Both the position numbers and the translations under genes were made by a program. Shown in pieces: positions 48,111-58,807 of a stretch of DNA of 64,000 bases (the stretch's first letter is position 1; the number at the start of each line of letters is the position of its first letter). Under the pieces are notes generated by a model. That model worked only from the letters and a program-made list of their open reading frames with translations. It searched no databases and had not been told where the DNA came from. This DNA comes from Hydractinia symbiolongicarpus. Its lineage: Eukaryota; Cnidaria; Hydrozoa; Anthoathecata; Hydractiniidae. The DNA is taken from the NCBI RefSeq assembly GCF_029227915.1, contig NC_079884.1, forward strand, positions 11,098,001 through 11,162,000, in the 5' to 3' direction.

Positions 48111-49335
48111 AACTAATTATTGAAATTTTAAACTCCAGGCTCAACCGACTGCTTAGAAGGAGGCTTGTGTAACATACATGTACTTTGCCTACCAATTACT
48201 CCAGCTCATCTATCTGAGATTTTGTTGTTTAAAAGGGATAGCCAATTTCCTAACTACAATAAACTATGTTGCATTACTTAGTATTAGTGACATTTTCAGC
48301 CATTGTCAGTATCAGAGTACATCTCTCCTACCAAACACAAATGGAATCCTCTCACACACTTATCACCACATGATTTTATTTCATAGGACAATAACATTCT
48401 TAACATTCATATCAAGTTAAAAAATTTCATTTGGAGTCTGTAAGATCTGGTTAGCCAGGATGTGACTGTTATCACAAATATATTCACTTAATTACAATAT
48501 TTTAGAAAACTGGTGTAATAATATTGCCAATGATTAATAAGATCACTGGGCTATGGAATGTGAGGCTTCTTTAGTGTGTTCAGTGCAATTTGTTGACCTA
48601 TTTAAATTGTTTTTATGACTACATTGTGTAATATCAGCTGTGAGTGTTGGTGCATAAAGTATGGCAGTGTCAGTCGATTACATATGTGAATTTATTATTG
48701 TGTTATTACATTGTATCACGTCATAGCAATAGTGTGTTTTTTTTTGTTGTTTCTTTTTACAATATGGGGGAATTTGGGTGTGTTGGGCCTCCTTCGTCAG
48801 CCGTTTAGGCAAGTTATGTGTTGATAAAAGTCATTGTAGAATAAGAACACCAGTAATTAGTATGTGCCTCACGCTCAGGACATGTTGATGCGCCTGACGC
48901 TCAGGGCATCTCTAGTGTAGTCATCATGTGAATAAGAAACATGCGCCTGACACTCAGGGCATGATGAAGCCCCTGACGCTCAGGGCATCTCTCATACACC
49001 TGACGCTCAGGGTATGAATAAAAACACCAGTAATTAGCATGTGCCTGACGCTCAGGACATGTCGATGCACCTGACGATCAGGGCATCTCTAGTGTAGTCA
49101 TTATGTGAATAGGAAACATGCGCCTTAAGCTCAGGGCATGTTGAAGCCCCTGACGCTCAGGGCATCTTTCATACACCTGATGCTTAGGGTATGGAAGAGA
49201 ACAACATAATTAGCATGTGCCTGACGCTCAGGACACGTCGATGTACTGACACTCAATGCATCTCATCTGTCTCATGCACCTGACGCTCAGGGCATGAAAA
49301 GGCCTATAACGCATACCCTGACGCTCAGGGTATGC
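47770..49335. repeat. Hairpin minisatellite, CCTGACGCTCAGG core
   Basis: About nineteen copies of a 5-bp-stem palindrome, CCTGA-CGC-TCAGG, occur in two blocks (47770-47935 and 48845-49335), spaced by 15-45 bases. In many copies the stem extends into flanking GC/AT bases. The last copy (49311-49335) has a perfect 11-bp stem, GCATACCCTGA, with a CGC loop. Confidence 0.8.
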
Positions 49336-49765
49336 ATTATATAATTGTGCGTATGACGAAACACGAAGGAGGCACCTTTATTCCTACACATTCCCCAAAA
49401 TTTCCATAAATAGTCTACGCATACTAAATGTGTTGTATCTACTCATTCCAACAGAAATACATTGTTTCTATCAATTTGTGTTATTATTCTGGAACCCAAA
49501 GCAATTAACCCTAGATTGTTATGCATAAGTTAAAAAAATGTAAGTATAATTATATTTAAACATTCGCTATGATTGTTGAATACACTCTTATTTTTAAAAT
49601 ATTCTATTATGAAAAATGTTATTGGCCTCGATAGCTTCGAGAATGATATCGAGACAGATGCATTGTGAAGCCCTCTCGATACAATTTGAAAGTAAAAAAC
49701 GTCTATCACGGATCGAGAATACCGCCGCGAAACGCGACGTTAAACAACCTTTTTCCAGTACTGTA

Positions 49766-51280
49766 GTGAGCGCAAAGAAAAATGGCCAACCAAGACGTAT
49801 GTTGACTTCCACCCACTTAACGCACATGCCTAGTCAGATCGATACCGCAAGGGGTGAAAAAGACAGTATCTGATGCATGATGCGGTTAACACAGCATTCC
49901 GCTCCATGAGGGGGATAGATATTGCACCACATTCATTACACCTTGGGGTTGGTACCGCTACTGCACCACCCCACAAGGTTACATATCAACAGGTGATGGC
50001 TACTTTGATGAAATTTCATCCAGTTTCCCCAAGAAAATCAAGGTGGTTGATAATGTACTTGCTATGGCAGGATATGCTTGAGAAGAGCTCCTTCCAAGCA
50101 TGGGCATGGCTCGATCTCTGTGGGAGGAATGGGATCATACAGAATCTGAACAAATTCGTATAGACACCGTAGACTTCTCTGTCTTCGCGATCACACCTAA
50201 CAGTGAAAGGCCGTGTGAAACCATTCTCTGAGCCATCACAGAAGTTCCAGTGCCAAAGAATATCACCGATATACGCTCCTGGTTCAGACTGGTCAACCAA
50301 GTTGCTTACACTTTTCGTATGCAACCTTTTCGTAAACTCCTCAAGCCGAAGACAGCCTTTTACTGGGACGACCATCTACAGTGTCTATTTGAGGGATCTA
50401 AGCTTAAAATCATCAACGAAATTAAGGATGGTGTGCAGATTTTTTGACAAATCGCGACCAACATGCCTGGCCACAGATTGGCGGCCTTGGATTTTAGCAC
50501 ACCCAGAAACATTGCGCTTGCCAAGGCAGCCAACCTGCGAGAACCTCATTGTTGCTGTTGACCATAAGCCACTACTTGGACTGTTTGGTAATCGATCATT
50601 AGACAACATCCCCAATAATAGACTTCCCAATCTTAAGGAGAGGACTCTGCGTTTCCATCATCAAATCTGGTTTTCCATCAAAGCCTCTGGACCTTCCACC
50701 TAGTCTGCAGCAGTATCACAAGTTCCGTGAGCACCTTTTTACGGTAGATGGAGTCGCTGTATACAAAGACCGGATAATTGTCCTACCATGGCTTCGTGAT
50801 GACATACTCGCGATTCTGCATGATTCACTCAGTCTCCTGGCCAGGAATAACACCAGCGATCACAGCACTTTGGAACAGATGTAACAACTGGCATACCATA
50901 CCCTCAGAGCAACTGTCATGCTGAGGTTGGTGTGAAGACTGTCAAGTGGATGATTGTAAACAACACTGGATCGTACCGTCAACTTAATACAGACGCATTC
51001 CAACATGCAATGTTGGCTTATCGCAATACACTTTCTCAGCGCACTACGCTCTCGCCTGCTGTGTGCGTCTTCGGTAGGCTGATCAAAGACTTGATCCCGA
51101 TCCTGCCTGGAAAATACAGACCCCATGAAACATGGAAGAGTACCTTATACCACCGAAAAGAAGCAGTAAGGTATCGTCACATGAAAACAGTAGAGCAAGT
51201 TATCCAAGCACACACGTTGGCTCATACCCCTCAAAGTCGGTGATCGTGTCAGAATCCAGAACCAAGTTGTATCCAACTCA
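49766..51280 (+). pseudogene. Ty3/Gypsy pol relic, part 2 (RT, RNase H, integrase end)
   Basis: In order and in several broken frames: VSAKKNGQPRR (RT fingers), SSFQAWAWLDLCGRNGI (late RT), DIRSWFRLVNQVAYTF and PFRKLLKPKTAFYWDD (RT thumb/connection), LIVAVDHKPLLGLFGNRSLD (RNase H), and from 50920 an integrase tail (HAMLAYRNTLSQRTTLSPA). The RT catalytic block and much of integrase are deleted. It continues the relic at 44681-45103. Confidence 0.8.
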
Positions 51281-51534
51281 CGACTGTCATATATAAGCCG
51301 ACCTTCCCCGATTATGTGCGTTCTATAATAAGTGAGAAATAATGAAAAAATGTCATACATAAGCTGGTCGGCCCCGATTACGTTCGTTCTATAAGTCTCA
51401 AAAAATATATGACTGTCATGCAGAAGTCGGCCTGTCTTGATTATGTTGCCCTGATTATGTATTCTCTGCCTTGTTCTTAACCGGGGCAAGCTGCCCTACT
51501 TAATCAGGCCAATGTTCTTTATCCGGGCAGAACA
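51281..51534 (-). mobile_element. Partial copy of the TGTTCTGCCCGG-ended element
   Basis: It matches the right arm of the long-inverted-repeat element (56030-56289) in the same orientation, including TTAATCAGGCCAATGTTC and the terminal ATCCGGGCAGAACA. It is fused directly to the Gypsy relic; the other end is missing. Confidence 0.6.
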
Positions 51535-51647
51535 GTCTGTTGTTTACATTTTCTACCTACAGAAATGCTTGCACATATGCAACAAAATTGTAATCTTTTC
51601 AACTTTTGTAAGCATAGGCCAGTCATCTATCATTGGATAGACCAATA

Positions 51648-53325
51648 TCTCTATTATAATAGCCGTATTTTGTCTGTCTCTGCGCAACATGGCGGAGCAA
51701 GTAGCGAGACCCGCCGAAAATCCCCGCGGCCCTGCAGCTTTATTTCGAATCCCTGGCAGACCCTGTTTTTTTACCGGCCTTGCTTTGCCGCTCATTGTAA
51801 TAAACCAATCACGAGGCTCCATTTTCACTAATGACCAATCCAAGTGCTTCGCGGCCTCAACATGCCGACGGGAGGAAACATGCTACCCCTAAGGCCATTT
51901 TGGTTTGGAAGTGATGGTGTGAAGTTTGTAGGTTTCCTTTCAATCCTCCTTATTTCTTCTGAGTACTTTTTATCCTATAGGATTATTTAGTTTGTTTTCA
52001 CATGTTAAGGTGAATATTTCATCACATTTTCTTAATCTTAAACAAACCAATTTTAAGTTTTTGGCTAGCTACACAACGTACATTTTGAGGCAGCTAGCTA
52101 TAGCTATCTTTATTTATTCCTATTCTTTTAAAGTTTTTATTCAGTTTGGTATATTGTTCTTTATTTTTATGTTGAAGTTGGGTCTACCTATCTAGCTCCT
52201 TTTAGCTCTACCTCTGGCTAAAAAGTGAAAGTAGCTAAATGCAGTTATAGGCAGCTACCAATTTTATTACTGCTATGAAAGCTTATGCTGAAAAATAAAA
52301 TTGCTGAGTATATATTTTTTTAACTGAACTTGATAACGACAGGCGGTTTCCTGATTTTTTTTAAACTGAAGTCGCGATAAAGTTTTTTTAAAAATGGTGT
52401 TATGCCTATACTCATGTGCGACACAGTCTAGCTGTACTAAGCGCTTAGTTCGGTGGTAACAACGGGCTGTTTCCTGTGTTTCTGTTTAACCGAAGTTGTG
52501 ATAACGTTTTTTACAGAAAAAAAGTACACACTGTTTACCTATACTAAGCGCTCAGCTTAACATTTTTTTGAACTTTTCCCGAGAACATTCCCTGAAAAAT
52601 AAAGAAGGTTGGCCAGCTGCTTTCGCTATGACGGGGTAACATTGAATTGTAATCTGGGTTTTTATTTTACCTAAGTTGTTGAAAGTTATTTTTTGAATAG
52701 TATATTACACCGGAAACACCATAAAGTTGTGTGCACTTCACTTGATTTTCTACACACTATATGGCTGTACTAAAGCGCTTTACCTGAATGTGTGGCACAG
52801 TTGACGGTTCTTATTAATCACTCAATCTGGTGTTGCTGGGTAACACAGCTACTTGTGGCTTAACCCGGCGTTTCAACAGAGTGTATTCTGTGTTTTGTAA
52901 ACCAAAGCTTCAATAGTTTTTTTGAATAGGGTCTTAAGCCTAAATGCATGTGTCGCACGATTTACCTGTACTAAGTGCTCAGTCCAATGTCACAATTAAT
53001 TTGTTAACCTTTACTGAAACTTATTTCGCAAAATAAAATAAAATTGACCAATTGTTTTTCCTATGACGGGGTAACAAATGGTTGTAAATTGTGTTTTTAT
53101 TTTGGCTAAAGTTACAGTAGAGTTATATTTTCAAAAATACACTACAGCCGAAACACTATAGTGTTGTGCGATTAACGACATGCTGCGTACCTGTACTAAA
53201 GCGCTCCACCTGACCGTGTAGTATAGTTTACAGCTCTTATTAAGCACTCCACATAGTGTTCAATGGCGGGTCACACCTTGACTTTTGGCTTACCCCGGCG
53301 TTTCAACGCCGGGTTTCCCGGCTAG
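51648..53325 (+). mobile_element. 1.68-kb non-autonomous Helitron
   Basis: It begins TCTCTATTATAATAGCCG after A and ends GGCTAG before T. The 3' end has a strong hairpin, CCCGGCG-TTTCAA-CGCCGGG, nine bases before CTAG. The 5' end matches the 173-bp monomers. The interior holds two diverged tandem copies of about 430 bp (52420-52885 and 52886-53305), each ending in ACCCCGGCG-type sequence. No Rep or helicase is encoded. Confidence 0.75.
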
Positions 53326-53335
53326 TATATATATA

Positions 53336-53465
53336 TTGGCTATCCAAGTGGAAGCATATCCAAGTGTGTTTTGCTATTTTATAGTTATAATGAGCTCGGA
53401 ATTGGGGATGAGCTCATATATATATAGCTAAACACACTTGGATATGCTTCCACCAGGATAGCCAA
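53336..53465. mobile_element. 130-bp fold-back element
   Basis: Inverted arms of about 36 bases start TTGGCTATCC and contain AAGCATATCCAAGTGTG. The loop contains two GAGCTC sites. It lies 10 bases after the Helitron end. Confidence 0.65.
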
Positions 53466-54776
53466 GGCCTGACAATAAAAGTAAAAATCAACAAACCTTC
53501 AGTTCTTACAACCACAAAGTAAAATGTTTCAATGAATGCAAAATACAAAAGTTAAATACAAGTCATCTGATTTCCAAATTATTCTGCCCTTTTAGTCCCG
53601 TACTTCAATCAAAAGTAGAGCATGTGTACGAAGTTTCACATGTTAGCATTTGCCCCATGGTGGAACTGTTCTGCCCGGATAATGAACATTGGCCTGATTA
53701 AGTACGGCAGCTTGCACCGGTTAAGAACAGGGCAGAAAATACATAATCAGGGCAACATAATCAGGACAGGCCGGCTTATTACTCAAAAAATATTATTTGG
53801 CACTTATAAAAGGGACATACAATCAGGGCAGGCCAGTTTATATACGACAGTGTAATATTATTTCTCATTTATTATAGAACGAACATAATCGGGGAAGGCC
53901 GGCTTATGTATGACAGTCAAATATTATTCCAGACTTATAGAACAAATATAATCGGGGCCGACCGCTTTTATATCATTCGTCATCACTTCTGACAAGCGAA
54001 TAGCCCTGGTGGCAAAGTTGTTGTTGCTCTCAAATGAAACAAAATTTCGCGGCAAATACTAAATTTTGGGATTCGCAAGTTTAATAACTTTTCACCAAAC
54101 TTAATTCCCTCAAAAAGAATAATTTAGGTTCCGTGAAATTTTGTTACTTCAAAGTATATTATGCTGAAATGTATTTACTACAAGATTAGTTTTAAACTAA
54201 GAATTACGTCGAGACTTTTTCTTCCGCCATCTCTAGTTTTTAGGGGTGTTCTATCTTCCAGAGAATGTTTAATTCACAAAAGTTCGAAGAAAATGCCAAT
54301 CACAGCCTGCCTGGCCAGCCATTATATCAGCGTTCATAATCCGGTCACCACTACATAACCAGTGCAAAAAAACATAATCGGATCATGTGTACATAATCTG
54401 GCTGTCCCGGTTGTAAACAGGCCGTTTTCGCAATCTGGGCAGAACAGAACAAAGGTATGGCGATGTTCTGTCCAATCTTGCAACGCGCCCCGTCTTAAGA
54501 CCGGCCAGACCAATCTTCCGACAGTGACAAATAGGTGGCCAGTCTTAAGATTGGACTGCCCAATCTATGGACGTACATGCCCAATCTTAGAAGGATAAAA
54601 TTTTTAGAATTTACCCCTTAATAGGAACTTTAAACAGAAACTTTTCTTGGAAACTCAAAAGGCCAAAAAATGATATATACCATGTATTTTATGTATAAAA
54701 AATTGAAACTACTCAACCATATTAGCATAGTCTATAAGATTTTTCTTCTATAGACTATGATATTAGCTAGCTGGCT

Positions 54777-55125
54777 AGATAGATAGATAGATAGATAGAT
54801 AGATGTGCATATTTTACATGGCTAGCCTCACAAATATCGAGGGATATACCCTGTCTATTATTTCCAGGAGGGGCCATGGCGTAGATGGAGAGTCCTAGAG
54901 TATTTAATGCTCATTTTGAGCTACGCAGACCCAATTAGAGCCCGCGCTCTACTAGACAACTCCTGGCGCAACATCCAACGGCCCACACAGTGTGCCATCT
55001 TCCCAATTTCCCTCACATGGCTTGGGTTAACCCGGGGCTATGGTAACATTCACTCGCCCATGTTGAATCGCCGTCAAGAGGAATCGAAGAGAGTACGAGA
55101 GCTATAACCACTAATCTACGGCGCC
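54777..55125 (-). mobile_element. SINE-A with long TCTA tail (near full length)
   Basis: On the minus strand: head GGCGCCGTAGATTAGTGGTT, B-box region CTTCGATTCC, body with GGGTTAACCCAAGCCATG, 3' block ACAGGGTATATCCCTCG, then an uninterrupted TCTA tail. It is the most complete of three copies and is inserted in the loop of the inverted-repeat element. Confidence 0.75.
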
Positions 55126-55512
55126 TTGAGCATCTCATCCAATGAAATTAACAGCTAGCTAACTAATAATATGGTTGTATTTAACCTGATTCATCATAAA
55201 TATAAACATCATAAATATAAACATTTTATTTTTAAAATTTAGCCACTACTACAAGCTGTATATAAATGCTAAATGTATAACACGTGCACCAGCTACCTGG
55301 CTAGCTAGCTGCGATTTTCACTCTACTGTGTCTCCAAAAACTGGCCGGGTCAATTCAACAGTACCCAAAATATGATGTTTTAATGTGCCTGAGAATGTTT
55401 GTTGGGACTTGCAAAAAACAGAGCTCGTGTGGTACATCCCTTCTTTAAAATCTAAAAGGCGCCAAAGATGGGCCTAACATGGTCTTTTGCCCAATCTTGT
55501 GACGCCCTGCCC

Positions 55513-55544
55513 AGTCTTAAGACTGGCCGGCCAGTCTTAAGACT
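55513..55544. repeat. Perfect 32-bp palindrome
   Basis: The 16-base half AGTCTTAAGACTGGCC is followed directly by its exact inverse. Each half itself contains the palindrome AGTCTTAAGACT. It lies at the inner edge of the right arm. Confidence 0.85.
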
Positions 55545-56311
55545 TAATTTTATGTCCAAAGATTGGGCAGCGTCCTGTTCTGCCCAGATTGCGAAAACGA
55601 CCTGTTTACAACCGGGACAGCCGGATTATGTACGCACGGTCCGATTATGTTTTTTTTGCACTGTTATGTCGTGGTGATCGGATTATGAACGCTGATATAA
55701 ATAGCTGGGAGACAGGCTGTGATTGGCATTTTCTTCAAGCTTTTGTAAATTAAACATTCTCTGGAAGATAGAACACCCCTAAAAACTAGACATGGCGAAA
55801 TAAAAAAGTGTCGACGTAATTCTTAGTATAAACTACCCTTGTAGTAAATACATTTCAACATAATATACTTTGAAGCAACTAAATTTCACGGAACCTAAAT
55901 TATTCTTTTTGCGGGAATTAATTTTGGTGAAAAATTATTAAACTTGCGAATCCCAAAATTTAGTATTTGCCACGAATGATATAAAAGCAGTCAGCCCCAA
56001 TTATATTTGTGTTATTTAAGTCCTATAATTGTCGAATAATATTTGACTGTTATACATAAGTCGGCCTGCCCCGATTATGTTCGTTCTATAATAAGTGAGA
56101 AATAATATTACACTGTCTTATATAAACTGCCCTGATTATGTTCCTTTTATAAGTCCCAAATAATATTTTTTGAGTAATAAGCCGGCCTGTCCCGATTATG
56201 TTGCCCTGATTATGTATTTTCTGCCCTGTTCTTAACCGGGGCAAGCTGCCGTACTTAATCAGGCCAATGTTCATTATCCGGGCAGAACAACCCTAAGATT
56301 GGGCACAACAG

Positions 56312-56878
56312 TATGGAACGCCAAGGCTGCCTTATTCGATGATTTCATTCGGTCATAAAACACTATTTGTCGCTAATTGTATTCGATTTTGTTAAAATTC
56401 ATTCGATTTTGTAAAAATTCATTCGATTATGCGCTAAATTCATTCGATTATGCGCTAAGTTCATTCGATTATGCGCTGAATTCATTCGATTATGCGATGA
56501 ATTCATTCGATTATGCGATGAATTCATTCGATTATGCGATGAATTCATTCGATTATGCGCTGTTTGTATGTGATAAATTATTCGATGCGCTGAATTCATG
56601 CGCTAAATTATTCGATGCGCTGTTTGCATGCGCTAAATTATTCGATGCGCTGTTTGCATGCGCTAAATTATTCGATGCGCTGAATTCATGCGCTAAATTA
56701 TTCGATGCGCTGTTTGCATGCGATAAATTATTCGATGCGCTGAATTCATGCGCTAAATTATTCGATGCGCTGTTTGCATGCGATAAATTATTCGATGCGC
56801 TGTTTGCATGCGCTAAATTATTCGATGCGCTGTTTGCATGCGATAAATTATTCGATAGTTTTGGCGCCTCAATCAAAA
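56312..56878. repeat. Left terminal inverted repeat with two tandem arrays
   Basis: The outer unique 85 bases are followed by about eight 21-bp units (ATTCATTCGATTATGCGCT type) and then about nine 30-bp units (TTATTCGATGCGCTG plus TTTGCATGCGCTAAA or AATTCATGCGCTAAA). It ends GGCGCCTCAATCAAAA. Long open frames through this array in either direction are artefacts of unit lengths divisible by three. Confidence 0.85.
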
Positions 56879-56899
56879 CTCAAGGATTACAAAATTAAT

Positions 56900-58267
56900 A
56901 TGGCTGACGAAAGAACACGAGCTATATTAAAGAAACTTGGATTGAAACACCTTATTTTGAAGTTTAGTGAAGAAAATATAACCGCTGATTTGATACCAAA
57001 GCTTTCTCTAAAGCATTTCGAAAGCTTAGGTGTAACAGATAATGGAGTTATAATGAACTTGAGGGTAAAATTTTGCAGCTTTGGTGGAATTAAACCACAA
57101 AAGTTAAAGTGGGAAAATGGAGGAGCTCCAAAATTCCTAATACCTGAAGAAGTCCTACAAAACCTACTCAATGACGGCTGTCTTATTTCGGAGATCAGCA
57201 ATATCTTATGCGTTTCAGAAAGAACAATTTATAGAAGAATGGAAGAGTATGGGCTTAAAAAGCATAACTTTACAGAAATGTCTAATGAAGAGTGTGATTC
57301 AATTCTGAGCACTGTGACTCAAGAGTTTCCTAATTGTGGCGAAGTTATGTTACGAGAACTGTTAAGGGAACGTGGGATACGAATTCAAAGGCAAGTGCTA
57401 AGAGAAAGTTTGCAGAGAATTGATAAAGATGGTATTCAGTTTAGAAGCAAAAGGAGGCTGCACCGTCGAATCTATAACGTGCAAGGGCCAAACCACTTGT
57501 GGCATATAGACACAAACCACAAATTGGTGCGCTGGTATTTTATAACTACTGGGATCGTTGATGGGTTTAGCCGGTTACCTGTCGGTTTATTTTGCACCGA
57601 TAACAATAAATCGGACACTATTCTTCAATGTTTTCAATTCGCAGTCGGCGAATATGGTCTTCCAAGCAGATTGAGGTGTGACAAAGGGAAGGAAAATGTT
57701 CTCGTAGCAGATTACATGCTAGAAAAGCGTGGAACTGACAGGCGAAGTGTGATAGCAGGTAAAAGTACACACAACCAAAGAGTGGAAAGACTTTGGAGAG
57801 ACATTTTTAGTGGAGTGTTGTCTTATTTCTATAACCTGTTTTACTTTATGGAAGACAAAGGTATTTTAGATGCGACAAAGGGATTGCATTTGTCTGCATT
57901 GCATTATATATATATGCCCCTAATTGTTGCTAAGCTTGAATGGTGGAGACAAGCATGGTCTACTCACCGATTGAGAACAGTCAACTCTTCTCCCATCAGA
58001 TTGTGGGTTTCTGGACAGATGACCAATCCTGTGGGTATTGCCCCTCATGAGGTTGATCAACTTTATGGAGTAGAAGGCTATTTATCCACTGAAGAGGAAG
58101 AACCTGAGGAGAATGAGAGACCAATCTTTGTTTTTCATCAGCAGATAAGTCAAAATTGTTTTCAAGAGCTTTCAGAAACTATAACGGATGATTCTAAACA
58201 TGAGAACAGTGGAATTAACAGCTATTTACGGGCTCTGGATATAATAGAAAAATATATCCAAGAATAA
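56900..58267 (+). CDS. SAM-domain integrase-type transposase
   Basis: 455 residues from the ATG just inside the left TIR; earlier in-frame ATGs lie in the repeat array and are unlikely. Residues 1-60 resemble a SAM domain ([13 protein letters not shown], later [11 protein letters not shown]). Residues about 95-120 form a helix-turn-helix ([20 protein letters not shown]). The rve-type core follows: Asp204 in LWHIDTN, Asp261 in RCDKGKEN and Glu296 in [10 protein letters not shown], 34 residues apart as expected for D,D,E enzymes. It should cut and join the element ends in the nucleus. The C-terminal 60 residues are acidic. All catalytic residues are present in one exon. Confidence 0.9.
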   Translation: MADERTRAILKKLGLKHLILKFSEENITADLIPKLSLKHFESLGVTDNGVIMNLRVKFCSFGGIKPQKLKWENGGAPKFLIPEEVLQNLLNDGCLISEISNILCVSERTIYRRMEEYGLKKHNFTEMSNEECDSILSTVTQEFPNCGEVMLRELLRERGIRIQRQVLRESLQRIDKDGIQFRSKRRLHRRIYNVQGPNHLWHIDTNHKLVRWYFITTGIVDGFSRLPVGLFCTDNNKSDTILQCFQFAVGEYGLPSRLRCDKGKENVLVADYMLEKRGTDRRSVIAGKSTHNQRVERLWRDIFSGVLSYFYNLFYFMEDKGILDATKGLHLSALHYIYMPLIVAKLEWWRQAWSTHRLRTVNSSPIRLWVSGQMTNPVGIAPHEVDQLYGVEGYLSTEEEEPEENERPIFVFHQQISQNCFQELSETITDDSKHENSGINSYLRALDIIEKYIQE

Positions 58268-58807
58268 TAATCTGACATTGAAAGTTGTGAATTTTGGTGT
58301 ATTTTGATTGATTTATTTTTTATGAGTAATTTTTTGGATACATTCTCACTTCGCTTAATGTGAACTGGAAAATTAACTCATCAAAATTAAGTTATGAACT
58401 GAGAACCAAGTTCAGAATTTGTTTTGTTTTGAGGGCTCAGAAAGTTGTCTATGTTACATATATATAATCCATGTAAATAGTATATATATATATTATTTTC
58501 TTCTTTACTTTTCTTCTTGTTGAAGAACTATATTAACTGGATTTGAATTGTTTTTTTGTTATTAACATGGTGTATATATATAAGAGCCTTTATATATGTT
58601 GTAAGTTTTATGTTCAAACAAATTCTTCCTGTGGCACCCTGTATCTTAAAGTAATTTGATTGCATCTTAAATGATTGAAAAGTTCTTTTTAAAATGCATA
58701 AAGCTATATTTCTTTAACAAAAAATATTATTATTTAAATTACAGATTTCTATGGGGATACTATCATATAATACTGTCTTTCTTCTTTAGCAACAACTAAT
58801 AGTATAC
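58268..58807. other. Spacer between transposase and ligase genes
   Basis: 540 AT-rich bases with several TATATATA tracts (about 58460-58490 and 58573-58595). They probably hold the transposase 3' end and the ligase promoter; no frame is seen. Confidence 0.4.

Larger units (their letters stand above)
45104..49762. mobile_element. 4.66-kb non-autonomous DNA transposon inside a Gypsy relic
   Basis: The ends AGTACTAGAAAAAGGTTGTT and, inverted, AGTACTGGAAAAAGGTTGTT match over about 22 bases and are flanked by GTA on both sides (45101-45103, 49763-49765); a TA duplication with one mismatched terminal base is equally possible. Removing the element restores the Gypsy reading frame, which fixes the boundaries. 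CTCGAT/TCGAG motifs recur in both subterminal regions. No transposase was found. The interior carries duplicated 180-bp segments and a hairpin minisatellite. Confidence 0.7.
53667..56289. mobile_element. Long-inverted-repeat element with TGTTCTGCCCGG ends
   Basis: Arms 53667-54450 and 55578-56289 are inverted copies along about 750 bases, starting TGTTCTGCCCGGATAA. Within the arms, ATAATCRGG-type motifs (for example CATAATCGGGG) recur many times. Inside the arms are arrays of CCCAATCTT and AGTCTTAAGACT motifs. The loop contains SINE-A (54777-55125). No coding frame and no clear target duplication. Confidence 0.65.

Noticed and set aside
47770-49335. CRISPR-like repeats with CCTGACGCTCAGG
   Set aside because: Intervals are variable and themselves repetitive, there are no cas genes, and the array lies within a transposon of an animal genome.
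56377-56898. Long repetitive open frames through the transposon ends, both strands and both arms (also 61866-62336)
   Set aside because: Unit lengths of 21 and 30 bp are multiples of three, so all frames stay open; the peptides are mirror products of the inverted repeats, with no domain.
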